A DNA stretch of 64,000 nucleotides from Lautropia sp. GTDB taxonomy: Bacteria > Pseudomonadota > Gammaproteobacteria > Burkholderiales > Burkholderiaceae_E. This document shows, piece after piece, positions 36,701 to 44,400 of the stretch. How positions within the stretch are numbered: the stretch's first letter is position 1; every line of letters begins with the position of its first letter. Position numbers and translations under genes: made by a program. The stretch is taken from assembly GCA_030527825.1 (NCBI GenBank), contig JAUNAC010000001.1, positions 955,464-1,019,463 of the forward strand, written 5' to 3'. The notes beneath the pieces are model-generated. The model was given only the letters and a program-made list of their open reading frames with translations. It had not been told where the DNA came from and did no database searches.

Positions 36701-36768
36701 CGGGAAATGTCATCCAGCTGCGGCTGTTTTGCCTGCTGGTTTTCCGACGTTTCCTGGGTATGGGGCAT
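30703..36768 (-). CDS. Giant Bap-like repeat surface protein with lectin-like C-terminus
   Basis: 2021 residues from the ATG at 36768, which has AAGGAGA 11 bases upstream (a further ATG at 36954 has none). Order: acidic N-terminus with the octapeptide IDYQEAVL twice (24-31, 50-57); a hydrophobic Ala/Gly segment (92-113) as in Bap-type adhesins; a Pro-rich linker (about 125-180); a first divergent unit; then twelve beta-sandwich-like units of about 119 residues (type A) or 133 (type B). Type A units contain HKPAAVRIxxxNEQNDT, GQTISAADFDKLRWDASHNDGGSFSF and VTVHESP. Near the C-terminus one unit is interrupted by a shortened C-type-lectin-like domain (about 1837-1908, ending GFVIEYENYEEPL). The last residues, LMDDDLHHHQPWL, match the relatives. 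Probably a secreted or surface adhesin; no signal peptide is seen, so type I secretion is likely but unproven. Confidence 0.85.
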   Translation of the reverse strand: MPHTQETSENQQAKQPQLDDISRIDYQEAVLVDEPASDLLSSGQQSAASIDYQEAVLGMPDGHGILPLLPATGSTAALPLAANGAASGMAASPWMLGAGLAGLAAAGAAAAAGGSKDVARDDSATHTLAQSNPDHHDMPGGKPVPTPPPALETPAPHPSPAPATPPSSEAPPPAPPASSPATPEVTDQPRAVSHNAETVLDATTFSTAANGATVRAILIQKINVFASPNSSDTSEPALMLRQENGRNAIPLAEGSLVLASDFDKLSWDSRHNAGGSFQFIAVDADSHEPLPGAMSHIVPILEHPHPPSYDAGQPQQIVAHDATLTFSAATFNGTDPDHQPDYIRISNLNPADALSGAPAALRLHHNTGADTPLQDGSIISRQDFGNIRWDSAGNNGGHFDFTPVVPDNPEKAGSADASYSPVLGATAQRVTVHESPVAPDYSAPATQTVAHDLVAAINSNLIDGSDAAHKPAAVRISQINEQNDTDTAHSALTLVQGATVTEVKTGQTISAADFDKLRWDASHNDGGSFSFTALDADNLPIEGSQSRTVTVHESPVAPDYSAPATQTVAHDLVAAINSSLLEGSDAAHKPAAVRITQVNEQNDTEADHSALTLVQGSTSTEIKAGQTISAADFDKLHWDASHNNGGSFSFTALDADNLPIEGSQSRTVTVHESPVVPDYSGSATQTIAHDQVATISSSLLDGSDAAHKPAAVRITQVNEQNDTEADHSALTLVQGSTSTEIKAGQTISAADFDKLHWDASHNNGGSFSFTALDADNLPIEGSQSRTVTVHEHPQPPHYDAGQPQQIVAHDATLTFSAATFNGTDPDHQPDYIRISNLNPADALSGAPAALRLHHNTGADTPLQDGSIISRQDFGNIRWDSAGNNGGHFDFTPVVPDNPEKAGAADASYSPVLGATAQHVTVHESPVAPDYSGSATQTVAHNQVTTIHARLFEGSDIARKPAAIRISKVNELNDTDTDHSAMTLVQGATTTEVKAGQTISAADFANLRWDSGQNDGGSFSFTALDADNLPIEGSAARTVTIHESPIPPDYTSPVTQTLPHDQSKAIDVQMFEGTNPAHKPAAVRIFHVDEKSDTDSAHSALTVVRGATTTEVKAGQIFTAADFANFRWDASHNDGGSFSLIALDARNQPIEGSAPRTIIVHESPVAPDYSAPATQAVAHDQTIEIHKRVFEGGDIAHKPAAVRISRINEQNDTDTNHSALTLMHGATATEVKAGQTISAADFDKLRWDASHNDGGSFSFTALDADGQHIEGSQSRTVTVHEHPQPPHYDAGQPQQIVAHDATLTFSAATFNGTDPDHQPDYIRISNLNPADALSGAPAALRLHHNTGADTPLQDGSIISRQDFGNIRWDSAGNNGGHFDFTPVVPDNPEKAGAADASYSPVLGATAQHVTVHESPVAPDYSGSATQTVAHDQTIEIHKRVFEGGNIAHKPAAVRISQINEQNDTDTNHSALTLQGATTTEVRTGQTISAADFDKLRWDASHNDGGSFSFTALDADNLPIEGSVPRTLTVHESPVAPDYSGAATQTVAHDQSRAIDAQVFQGANAAHQPSAVLITQVNEQNDTDTAHSALTLVQGATTTEVKAEQIISAADFAHLHWDASHNNGGSLSFIALDASNQPIKGAQLRTVTIHESPITPLYPATLAPIKAPFNQLLHFNHELTAGNTPARAPAGGIRITAIHEDGDTATSHSALGLSSGNAIQTELHVGDRVKAEDLDNLAWDASHNTGGTFSFEALDAFDIAIAGTTPQTITITEDPVAKGTPHAPVLAHDAITFIDPATFVGNASTTGRFFKIQGVESYESPTKQRVINWHENVSNIKPTAYEIIHTDHAITKTQASALAESLHGHLLSLDNDEEKGWLKLNLFDRFHETAEQYFHTGSTAQTLSGFVIEYENYEEPLRLQEGEKSEILWVGTVVGEHELSHIHWNSLLNSGGHFSFIEVEGRRVRYEGEQSNRDDPHAPGNTQKPNTTETDVALSEEGGNVHVVKSIPTSLMDDDLHHHQPWL
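32484..32967 (-). repeat. 484-bp identical repeat, copy 1
   Basis: Read line by line, this stretch is identical to 33951-34434 (copy 2, offset 1467 bp). It covers a complete type B unit and its borders. A third copy at about 35483-35846 differs at only a few positions. Confidence 0.85.
33951..34434 (-). repeat. 484-bp identical repeat, copy 2
   Basis: Second copy of the repeat at 32484-32967, with no difference seen. Identity at all codon positions points to recent duplication or gene conversion. Confidence 0.85.
34398..34998 (-). repeat. Tandem ~240-bp identical stretch, 357-bp period
   Basis: The stretch 34398-34638 recurs at 34755-34995 with no difference seen (offset 357 bp, 119 codons). 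A third, slightly diverged copy starts at about 35112, again 357 bp further. These are adjacent type A units of the adhesin. Confidence 0.8.
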
Positions 36769-37255
36769 CCGGGTTTCGTCTCCTTGTCGGGCAATCTGCC
36801 TGGTCTGTTCCCCTGGATGCGTCAGGTGCCTGGAAAGGACGTCGCGGTGCCCGGCACTGTCTGCCCCGACTGATGTGTCATCTGTCTTTCCGTGAATTGT
36901 CCTGGTGTTGGCTGCTTTGCTTGATACGGACGGATATACGCGGTGGGATGTCATGATGATCAGTGCCAGAAGGCGGTTTCTTCGCGAGTGTTAGTGATGT
37001 TGCCGAAGGGGGAAGGGGGGATATGGGAGAACGGCACGGACGGCGGACGGGAGCTGTCCGGTGACACGATGATGTATGGCGCTTGCAACGGAACCTTCGT
37101 GATGTGCTGGCCCGAGGCATCTGCGGATCAAAAAAGGCCGCTTACCGAAGGCAAGGGGCCTTTGTGAAACTTGCCCCGGACCGGCGGCGCGTGCTTTTTT
37201 CTGATCCTGTCACTGTCGGCTGGCTGGCGCAGCCGTGAGCAGGGAAGATGGCGGA
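36769..37255. other. 487-bp region upstream of the giant adhesin gene
   Basis: No supported gene. It should carry the adhesin promoter and leader. A 7-bp inverted repeat AAAGGCC/GGCCTTT (37133-37139 and 37157-37163) with a 17-base loop is visible, along with several G-runs. No clear -35/-10 pair was found. Confidence 0.4.
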
Positions 37256-38605
37256 TCAGATCAGGTTGGTGTGCATCAGTTGATCGTCGAGTAGCGTTTT
37301 GATGACATGGGAGGAATCCACCGCATGGAACGACTGCTGCTCCATGGCAGGGGGCCTGTCACTCCGCTCGGCGCTGCGTTCACTGATGGCGGGGTGCCGA
37401 CCTCTTGATCATGACCGGCTTGTGGGGCAGGAGCAGTAGCCTCTGTTACGGTGACGGTCTGGGTGGTATGTCCGGCCATAGGTTGTCTGTCACCGCCCAG
37501 TGCGATGAATTTGAAGCTGCCACCTTCATTGTGTGCGCCGTCCCAATGCAGCTGAGCGTACTCTGTGTAATCCAGCGTGCTTTGGGAATCATCGCCTGGG
37601 ATGATATTGATGCCCTGGGCCTGATCTCTGGTCAGATACAGCGCACGCTGGCCAGCGCCATTCGTCGGAGAGATTTTGGTGATCTGGATGTAGACCAGCT
37701 CCTTGGTTGCATCCGTGCCCTTGAAGAGGGTATCGGTGTCGTAACCATTGATGCCGTGAATATGTAGGATTTTCAGTGCATCAGGCGCCTTGGCCTCGTC
37801 TTGGCCCATGAAGATTGATTTGTCCAGTTGGTGTCCGGCTTCGTCATACGCAACCTGGACAGTTTCATGCTTGTCTGGATAGACGCCGACCTTCGCATCT
37901 GAAGGGGGTGCGGCAGCAGGCGGGCTGGCGGGTGCGGCAGCCGCCTCGGTGATGGTGGCGGTCTGCTCATCAGAGCCCAGAATGGGGACGCCATCCGCAT
38001 CCGGTATCGAGCTGGTGAACCGCATCGTGAGCTGCCTGAAGGCATGGGCGTGACTGTCTGGGTAGACGGGCGATGGTGCCTGTTTCACGACGGGAACGAT
38101 GTAGTGGGTTGCGCCATTGATGGCCGTGCCCTGGGCATCTGAGACGGCGACGAACTTGATTGACGAATGCCGGCGCTGGAGTGCCAGCCTTGTCGTCCAA
38201 GAAGACTTTTGCATCGATCTCGTGCGACTGATCGTGGCCCACATGCTGCTTCATTCCGTCCAGGGTGACATTCTTCGATGATTCCTGTGTGTTGTCAGGT
38301 TGGTGGCCTCCTGTGCCGGGCCTGGTGTCCGCACCCGGTGTGTCCTGATGAACGGTGCCGCTCGGAGGTGTCGGATTCGTTGCAGATGGGGCGTCGGCGC
38401 CTGACTCGGAAATGGTCGGTGTCCGTATGGGGCCATTCTCGATGAGCTGGAGCTGGTCGCCGACCAGATACGCCGCCTGGAACTGGATGGCGCCATGAGC
38501 ATTTTGTGAAGCGCTGAATTCATCCTTGGTCAGGAAATCGTCCGCATTCACCGGCCTGGCGTCTGAACCGCTACCAATGGTCAGTGGTGATTTGTAGTTG
38601 TTGTG
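37256..38605 (-). pseudogene. Decayed remnant of a third lectin/repeat adhesin
   Basis: On the minus strand the frame opens without a start at NNYKSPL (about 38605), the end of the lectin-like domain of the neighbours, runs as VNADDFLTKDEFSASQN to about 38170, then shifts frame to continue as SIKFVAVSDAQGTAINGAT to about 37390, and shifts again to end PPAMEQQSFHAVDSS ... KTLLDDQLMHTNLI with a TGA at 37256-37258. That tail aligns with the C-terminus of the 1502-residue paralogue. Within it, two repeat units are fused start-to-end, each missing its middle (VFLDDKAGTPAP joined to SIKFVAVSD; AHAFRQLTMRF joined to TSSIPDADGVPILGS). No N-terminus, no start codon context and two frameshifts make this a non-functional relic. 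Confidence 0.8.
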
Positions 38606-38842
38606 TTTTGCTGCCGCTCGATTCCTATGCTGGTAGTCTTGCTTCGAACCAGAGAGGGAAGGGGACGGCTGCTCGTTTTGGCCCGTTCAACGTGTTCTTG
38701 GCGTCGGCTTGGCGCATCGGGTCTGTCGTCCCGCTCGGATCGCGGGCTATGTTCTCTGGCCCGGCGGTATACTGGGCTGCCTGTCGAGCGTGGCAGCGCG
38801 CTCCCTGGCAGGGGTCGAGGGATGAGGAATGGTGATCAGAAT

Positions 38843-39691
38843 ATGAAGGTCAGACTTGCAGCGGTACAGATGGTTTCGGGGCCGGACGTGGCGGCCAATC
38901 TGGGGACAGCTGAACGATTGATTGGTGAGGCTGCGCAGCAGGGGGCACAGCTGGTGCTGTTGCCGGAGTATTTCTGTCTGATGGGCAGTCAGGATCGTGA
39001 CAAGCTGGGGATCATGGAGGCAGATGCGGGTGATGCGTTTCCCGTGACTGGCGAGGCACCTCTGCAAGCCTTTCTGGCGGAGATGGCCCATCGCTACGGA
39101 TTGGTGCTTGTCGGTGGTACCGTGCCGCTGAGGTCGCCGAAGATCAATCGGGTCTGCAACAGCTGCCTGGTGCATGGCCCTGATGGCCGGCGGCTGGCAC
39201 GTTACGACAAGATTCATCTGTTCGGTTTCCGCAAGGGTGAGGAGTCGTATGACGAGTCGCTCAGCATCTTCCCCGGGCGTACGCCGGTGGTGGTGGACGT
39301 GCCGGTGCCAGAGGGGGCGGACAATGCCTCACTGCGGGTTGGTCTTTCGGTCTGCTATGACCTGCGCTTTCCGGAGCTTTACCGGCAGATGGCGCCGCTG
39401 GATCTGATCGTGATGCCGGCCGCATTCACCCATACGACAGGCAGGGCGCATTGGGAGATGCTGCTGCGTGCCCGTGCGGTGGAAAACCAGTGCTACGTGC
39501 TGGCTGCGGGGCAGGGCGGCGAGCATCCTTCCGGTCGGCGTACCTGGGGTCATTCAATGCTGGTAGATCCCTGGGGGGAGATCCTGGCAGTCCTGCCCGA
39601 GGGTGAAGGGGTGGTGCTGGCCGAACTGGATACCGACCATATGGCGAGCGTGCGCGAGAACCTGCCGGCCTTGCGGCACCGCGTTATCTAG
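38843..39691 (+). CDS. Carbon-nitrogen hydrolase, nitrilase superfamily (Nit1-like)
   Basis: 282 residues from the ATG at 38843 (MKVRLAAVQMVSG); an ATG at 38822 adds seven. The catalytic triad is seen: Glu in LLPEYFCLMG, Lys in RYDKIHLFGF, and Cys in GLSVCYDLRFPE. Length and motifs fit the Nit1/NitFhit branch, whose members hydrolyse deaminated glutathione. The 237 bp upstream, between the adhesin relic and this gene, show no clear promoter. In other Burkholderiales this gene is followed by tldD, as here. Confidence 0.92.
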   Translation: MKVRLAAVQMVSGPDVAANLGTAERLIGEAAQQGAQLVLLPEYFCLMGSQDRDKLGIMEADAGDAFPVTGEAPLQAFLAEMAHRYGLVLVGGTVPLRSPKINRVCNSCLVHGPDGRRLARYDKIHLFGFRKGEESYDESLSIFPGRTPVVVDVPVPEGADNASLRVGLSVCYDLRFPELYRQMAPLDLIVMPAAFTHTTGRAHWEMLLRARAVENQCYVLAAGQGGEHPSGRRTWGHSMLVDPWGEILAVLPEGEGVVLAELDTDHMASVRENLPALRHRVI

Positions 39692-39908
39692 GTCTGGAGG
39701 CAGAACCGCGTCTGGCAGGGGAGCCTGTGAGCGATGCCCCTGACAGGGGCGATGCGGAGTATATCCGGGCTGGAGAGCCGACGGCATGCGTGATACAGTG
39801 GCTGACTGCCCATGGTGGCAGCGGTTGTCCATATCCCGGGGCCTGTGCAGGTGTCCGGGGGACGGAGATGAAACACGGCTACGAAGATCCGAAAGGGTAT
39901 ATTGATTG
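39692..39908 (+). other. Gap between the nitrilase gene and tldD
   Basis: 217 bp. It contains a 6-bp hairpin GCCCCT/AGGGGC at 39736-39750, and a GTG-started 60-codon open frame (39727-39909) whose TGA overlaps the tldD ATG as TGATG. I do not call that frame a gene. Confidence 0.35.
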
Positions 39909-41375
39909 ATGAATATGAATGATCCGGGGTTGCAGCCGATGGTGGTGGCCAGAGCAACCCTGCTGGAGCCCTATGGGCTGGACGAGGCGGACCTGGAGCG
40001 GGCGATGGCCCGGATTTTCGAGCACCGGGTGGATTATGCAGACCTGTACTTCCAGTACACGCGCAGCGAGGGCTGGAGCCTTGACGAGGGGATCGTGAAG
40101 GCGGGGAGCTTCTCGATTGGCCAGGGGGTGGGGGTGCGTGCCGTTTCCGGGGAGCGCTCTGCCTTTGCCTATTCGGACGAGATCAACGGGCCGGCGCTGA
40201 TGTCGGCGGCAGATGCCACCCGCACGATCGCCCGTGCCGGCAGAAGTGGTCGGACCAGGATATCGGGGGGGCAGGGGGGCATCCTGTCCGCACACCGGCT
40301 GTATCCCATGCGTGATCCGATTGCTTCGCTGGAGGCTCGGGAAAAGGTCGGCATGCTGCAGCGTATAGAGGCTTATGCCCGAAAGCGGGACCCTCGGGTC
40401 ACGCAGGTGATGGCGGGGCTGGCGGCAGAGCATGATGTCGTCATGATCATGCGATCCGATGGTGTGCTGGTTGCTGATGTGCGGCCGCTGGTACGGGTGT
40501 CCGTGCAGGTGATTGTGGAGCAGGGGGGGCGGCGCGAGCAGGGGCATGCTGGCGGCGGAGGCCGGTTTGATCTGGATTACTTCAGTGATGAATGCGTGTA
40601 TGGCTATGTGGACGAGGCTGTGCGGCAGGCGCTGGTCAATCTGGAGGCACGCCCTGCGCCTGCCGGTGTGATGAGTGTCGTACTGGGGCCAGGCTGGCCA
40701 GGGGTCTTGCTGCACGAGGCCGTGGGCCATGGTCTGGAGGGCGACTTCAATCGCAAGAAATCCTCGGTATTTGCAGGACGGATCGGTGAGCGGGTGGCGG
40801 CGAAGGGTGTGACGGTTCTGGATGATGGGTCCATTCCGGATCGCCGTGGCTCGCTGAACGTGGATGACGAGGGCAACCCCACTCAGCGCAATGTGCTGAT
40901 CGAGGACGGGATCCTGAAAGGGTATCTGCAGGACTCGCTGAATGCCCGGTTGATGAAGGTGCCGGTGACCGGCAATGGCCGTCGAGAGTCTTTTGCGCAT
41001 CTGCCCATGCCGCGGATGACCAATACGTTCATGCTGGCCGGTGACAAGGCGCCGGGCGAAATTCTGGATTCGCTGGAGCGCGGTCTGTACGCCGTGAATT
41101 TCGGCGGAGGGCAGGTTGACATCACGAACGGGAAATTCGTTTTTTCTGCGTCAGAGGCTTATTGGGTTGAGAATGGCCGCATTCAGTATCCGGTGAAGGG
41201 CGCGACGATTATCGGCAACGGGCCGGATGCGCTGACCCGGGTGACGATGATTGGCGATGACCTGGCGCTGGATCCGGGCATCGGGGTGTGTGGCAAGGAT
41301 GGGCAGAGTGTTCCCGTCGGCGTGGGGCAGCCAACCTTGCGTATCGAGGGGCTGACGGTGGGGGGGACGGCCTGA
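39909..41375 (+). CDS. tldD: TldD metalloprotease subunit
   Basis: 488 residues, normal for TldD. The zinc-binding HExxxH motif is present as LLHEAVGHGLEGD in the centre, followed by FAGRIGERVAAKGVTVLDDG and, late, GGGQVDITNGKFVFSASEAYWVENG. TldD pairs with PmbA/TldE to degrade unfolded peptides and mature small RiPPs such as microcin B17; pmbA is not in this window. I start at ATG 39909; the TTG just before it (39906) is in frame but unnecessary. Confidence 0.96.
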   Translation: MNMNDPGLQPMVVARATLLEPYGLDEADLERAMARIFEHRVDYADLYFQYTRSEGWSLDEGIVKAGSFSIGQGVGVRAVSGERSAFAYSDEINGPALMSAADATRTIARAGRSGRTRISGGQGGILSAHRLYPMRDPIASLEAREKVGMLQRIEAYARKRDPRVTQVMAGLAAEHDVVMIMRSDGVLVADVRPLVRVSVQVIVEQGGRREQGHAGGGGRFDLDYFSDECVYGYVDEAVRQALVNLEARPAPAGVMSVVLGPGWPGVLLHEAVGHGLEGDFNRKKSSVFAGRIGERVAAKGVTVLDDGSIPDRRGSLNVDDEGNPTQRNVLIEDGILKGYLQDSLNARLMKVPVTGNGRRESFAHLPMPRMTNTFMLAGDKAPGEILDSLERGLYAVNFGGGQVDITNGKFVFSASEAYWVENGRIQYPVKGATIIGNGPDALTRVTMIGDDLALDPGIGVCGKDGQSVPVGVGQPTLRIEGLTVGGTA

Positions 41376-41390
41376 TCCGTTTCGTTGCAC

Positions 41391-41409
41391 CGCAGACCCG
41401 GTGTCTGCG
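41391..41409 (+). terminator. Small hairpin after tldD
   Basis: A 7-bp perfect stem CGCAGAC/GTCTGCG with a 5-base loop, 15 bp after the tldD stop. No T-run follows, so termination here is uncertain. Confidence 0.35.
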
Positions 41410-41428
41410 AGGTATGTCCAGACACGAA

Positions 41429-41463
41429 AACGGCCCCTGCCGCATGACGCGACAGGGGCCGTT
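41429..41463 (-). terminator. Rho-independent terminator of the 1502-residue adhesin gene
   Basis: An 11-bp perfect stem (AACGGCCCCTG/CAGGGGCCGTT) with a 13-base loop lies 23 bp past the adhesin stop. Read on the minus strand it is followed by a short T-run (TTTTC). The stem can also serve tldD from the other side. Confidence 0.8.
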
Positions 41464-41485
41464 GTGACATCAGCTGATCAAGGTA

Positions 41486-44400
41486 TTACAGCACCGGCTG
41501 ATGATGGTGGAGCAGGTCCTGTTCCAGCGTATCGACCAGCGTTGTCAGCTGGGCAGCATGGTATGACAGCGACTTCGACTCGGGTCCCATGGCGGCAGGG
41601 GCATCGGCTTCGGTCACCGTCACTGTCTGTTCAGGCGAGTCTGAGATGGCTTTGAAGTCGCCATCCAGTGCCTGGAACTTGAACGTACCGCCTTTGTTGT
41701 GCGCGGCGTCCCAGTGCAGTTTGCCGAATTGATCGCTGCTCAGGACTGAGCTCTTGTCACTCGGATCGCTATTGGCCACTATGTTGTGGTGGTGGTCACT
41801 ATCTCCCTTGTCGAGGTACAGGGCTGTCTTCGCATCCGCAGTCTGGCCGTCATCCGCAGTTGGCAGAATTTCAGTGATCTTGATGTACATCGGTGCCTTG
41901 TTGGCATCTGTACCTATGAACAGGCTCTTGTCAAACTGAAGGTCGCCATCGTGCGTGCTGACTTTCTGCTCTGCCAGCGGCGACGAGTAGACGGGCGCCT
42001 CTGCCACTTCATGAACATTGAAGGTATGCTCAGTAGCGCCAGTGATCTCCTGGTGGCTCGCGTCGACTGGTTTGAAGGTGACCGTATAGGTACCACTTTC
42101 GTGGTTTGATGCGCTGGCATCCCAATACAGTTTACCGAAATCAGCCTTGTCAACGTATTGCCCACCGTTCAGCGTCACGTCCGCTGCTCCGCCTTTGTCA
42201 AGCTTCAGCACAGCACCGGTATCCTGATGTCCCGGATCTTTGACGGAGATGATTTCCACCGCATCGGGGATCTTCGCGTCAGTATCGCCACTTAGCAGCT
42301 TGGCTTCCAGATTATGATGGGCTTCGGCGATCTTGACGTCGACTTTTACCGGGGCGGCAGGATATTCACCTGTGTGTGCTGCCGCTTGGGGTGGTGCGGC
42401 TTCGTGGGCGCCTTGTTGATTGGCGTGTTCATCACCGCTGGGGTGTCCATCAGCCTGAGCCTTACCTGATTGGTCAGCAGGGGTTTCGCTGCCAGCCTGG
42501 CTGCTGGGGTCGTTTGCGGGCGGCTGGGTTACGTTGCCCTGTTGTTTCTGATCACCCGATTGTGCATTGCTATCAGCCTGTCCGCCTGGGTTGCTGTGGT
42601 CAGCTGCAGGAGGATCGCTCTGCTGATTGGTTTGTTCGCTACCGGCCTTGGGTTGCCCGTCAGCCTGAGCTTTGCCTGCCTGGTCAGTGGGGGCTCCGCT
42701 ACCAGCCGGGCTGCTGGGGCCGCTGGCTGCAGGTGGGGTTCCGCTGCCCTGCTGAGCCGAGTGCTCTCCACCGGTTTGGGATGAGTCACCTGCTTGTGCC
42801 TTGTCACCCTGGGTGGGATCTTTGCCAGCCCCTTGATCAGCGCCCTGGGAAGCGGGGGCTTCGTGAATGCTGACAATGTGGTGGCCGGCAAATGCGGCAC
42901 CAGTTTTGTCAAGGGCGTCAAATGTGAAGGAGGATCCACTGTCAGCGGATTTGCTGGCATCCCAGACGAGTTTGCCGAAATCCTCTTTCTTGATGACCTG
43001 ATTCTCCTGAACGGGGCTGATGGTACCGTCGTCAGCCTTGAGAGACAGCGCGCCTGGGCTAACGGTTCCGACGATCTTGATAGCGTCTGGCGGTGTGCCA
43101 GTACCTTTGAAAATGTCGGCACTGATGTTGGCTTTGGCATCATGCCCCACGTCCACTTTCAGGCTATTGCCGTCCCCATAGGTGGGGGGCGTTGGCTCGT
43201 AGATGGTGACAGTCTGTACCTCGGAACCCTTGATGGCGGCTTCGTGTTTATCGAGTGCCTGGAAGGAGAATGAACCACCTTCGGTTTTGCTGGCGTCCCA
43301 TTCAATCCGGCCTAAGTCATCGTGAGAGATGATGCTACCGGTCTTCAGTATTTTCGGTGTCCCCTCGCCAATGACGGCAGCGGCCGCACTGGGTTTCAGT
43401 AGCAAAACAGGTTGGGTTGTGTCGGCGTTGGCACCATCTTTGATGGCTGTAATCTTGATGAAAGCGGGTTCTGCCTTCGAATCGCTGCCAGTGAAGATGG
43501 TTTTGCTCAGATCAGTGGTCTGGTCATGAGTGACGGACTGTTCGGGCTGGTGTGCTGGATAGTCAGGCGCGGCGGGTTGTTCGAAAATGGTGATGACCTG
43601 TTTATCAGCATCGACGAACGGGTGCCCATCCTTATCAAGTGCGGTGAAGCTCAATGTCGTGCCAATGCCGCTACCTTTGCTTGCTTCCCAGACGAGTTTT
43701 CCAAAATCCGCAGCCATGACTTTGTCGCCGTTATGGAGCGATGTTTCCTGTGCGCCATCGACTTTAAGCAATGATCCCGAGTGGATATCGTCAATACGAA
43801 CGGCTGCCGGTGAATGACCATCCTTGCCCTGGAATTCAGTTGCGGCGATTTTGACCTTGCCGCCGTGTTCAACCGTTATTTCCGGGTGTCCCGCCGAGTA
43901 GTCAGGCTTGACCGGTTGCTCGTAGATGGAGATGGTCTGTTCCTTGACATCAGCGACGGGGTGTTCGCCTTTTGCGTCACTGACGACCTGGAACTTGATG
44001 GTGCCGCCTTCGTTCTTGGAGGCATCCCAGAACAGTTTGTCGAAGTTGGCCTTGTTGATGATCGAGCCATCGGCCTGGGGGATGGTTTCGTTGCCATCGC
44101 GCATCGACAGCGGATTGGCACCATCGTCACCGGACGTGGGTTTCACTTCGATGATCTTGATGTATTCCGGCCCCTTGGCAGCATCCGCGCCCTGGAAGAT
44201 GGCTGCGTCCAGTTTGTGCGCGGCGTTGTCGTGAGACGTGACGCTTTCTGCAGCATTTGAGTCTGGGTAGGCGGGGTGCGGGGTGTTGGTGTTGGTGTTG
44301 GTGCCACCTGGCTGGCCACCTGCCGCGCCGGAGGCATCCGGGTTACCGTCCGTGTTCGCCGGGCCGGTCTGGCTGGCATTGCCAGCATGCTTGATATCTG

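Noticed and set aside
37133-37163. Terminator upstream of the adhesin gene
   Set aside because: The AAAGGCC/GGCCTTT stem has a 17-base loop and no U-tract after it; listed only as a visible inverted repeat.
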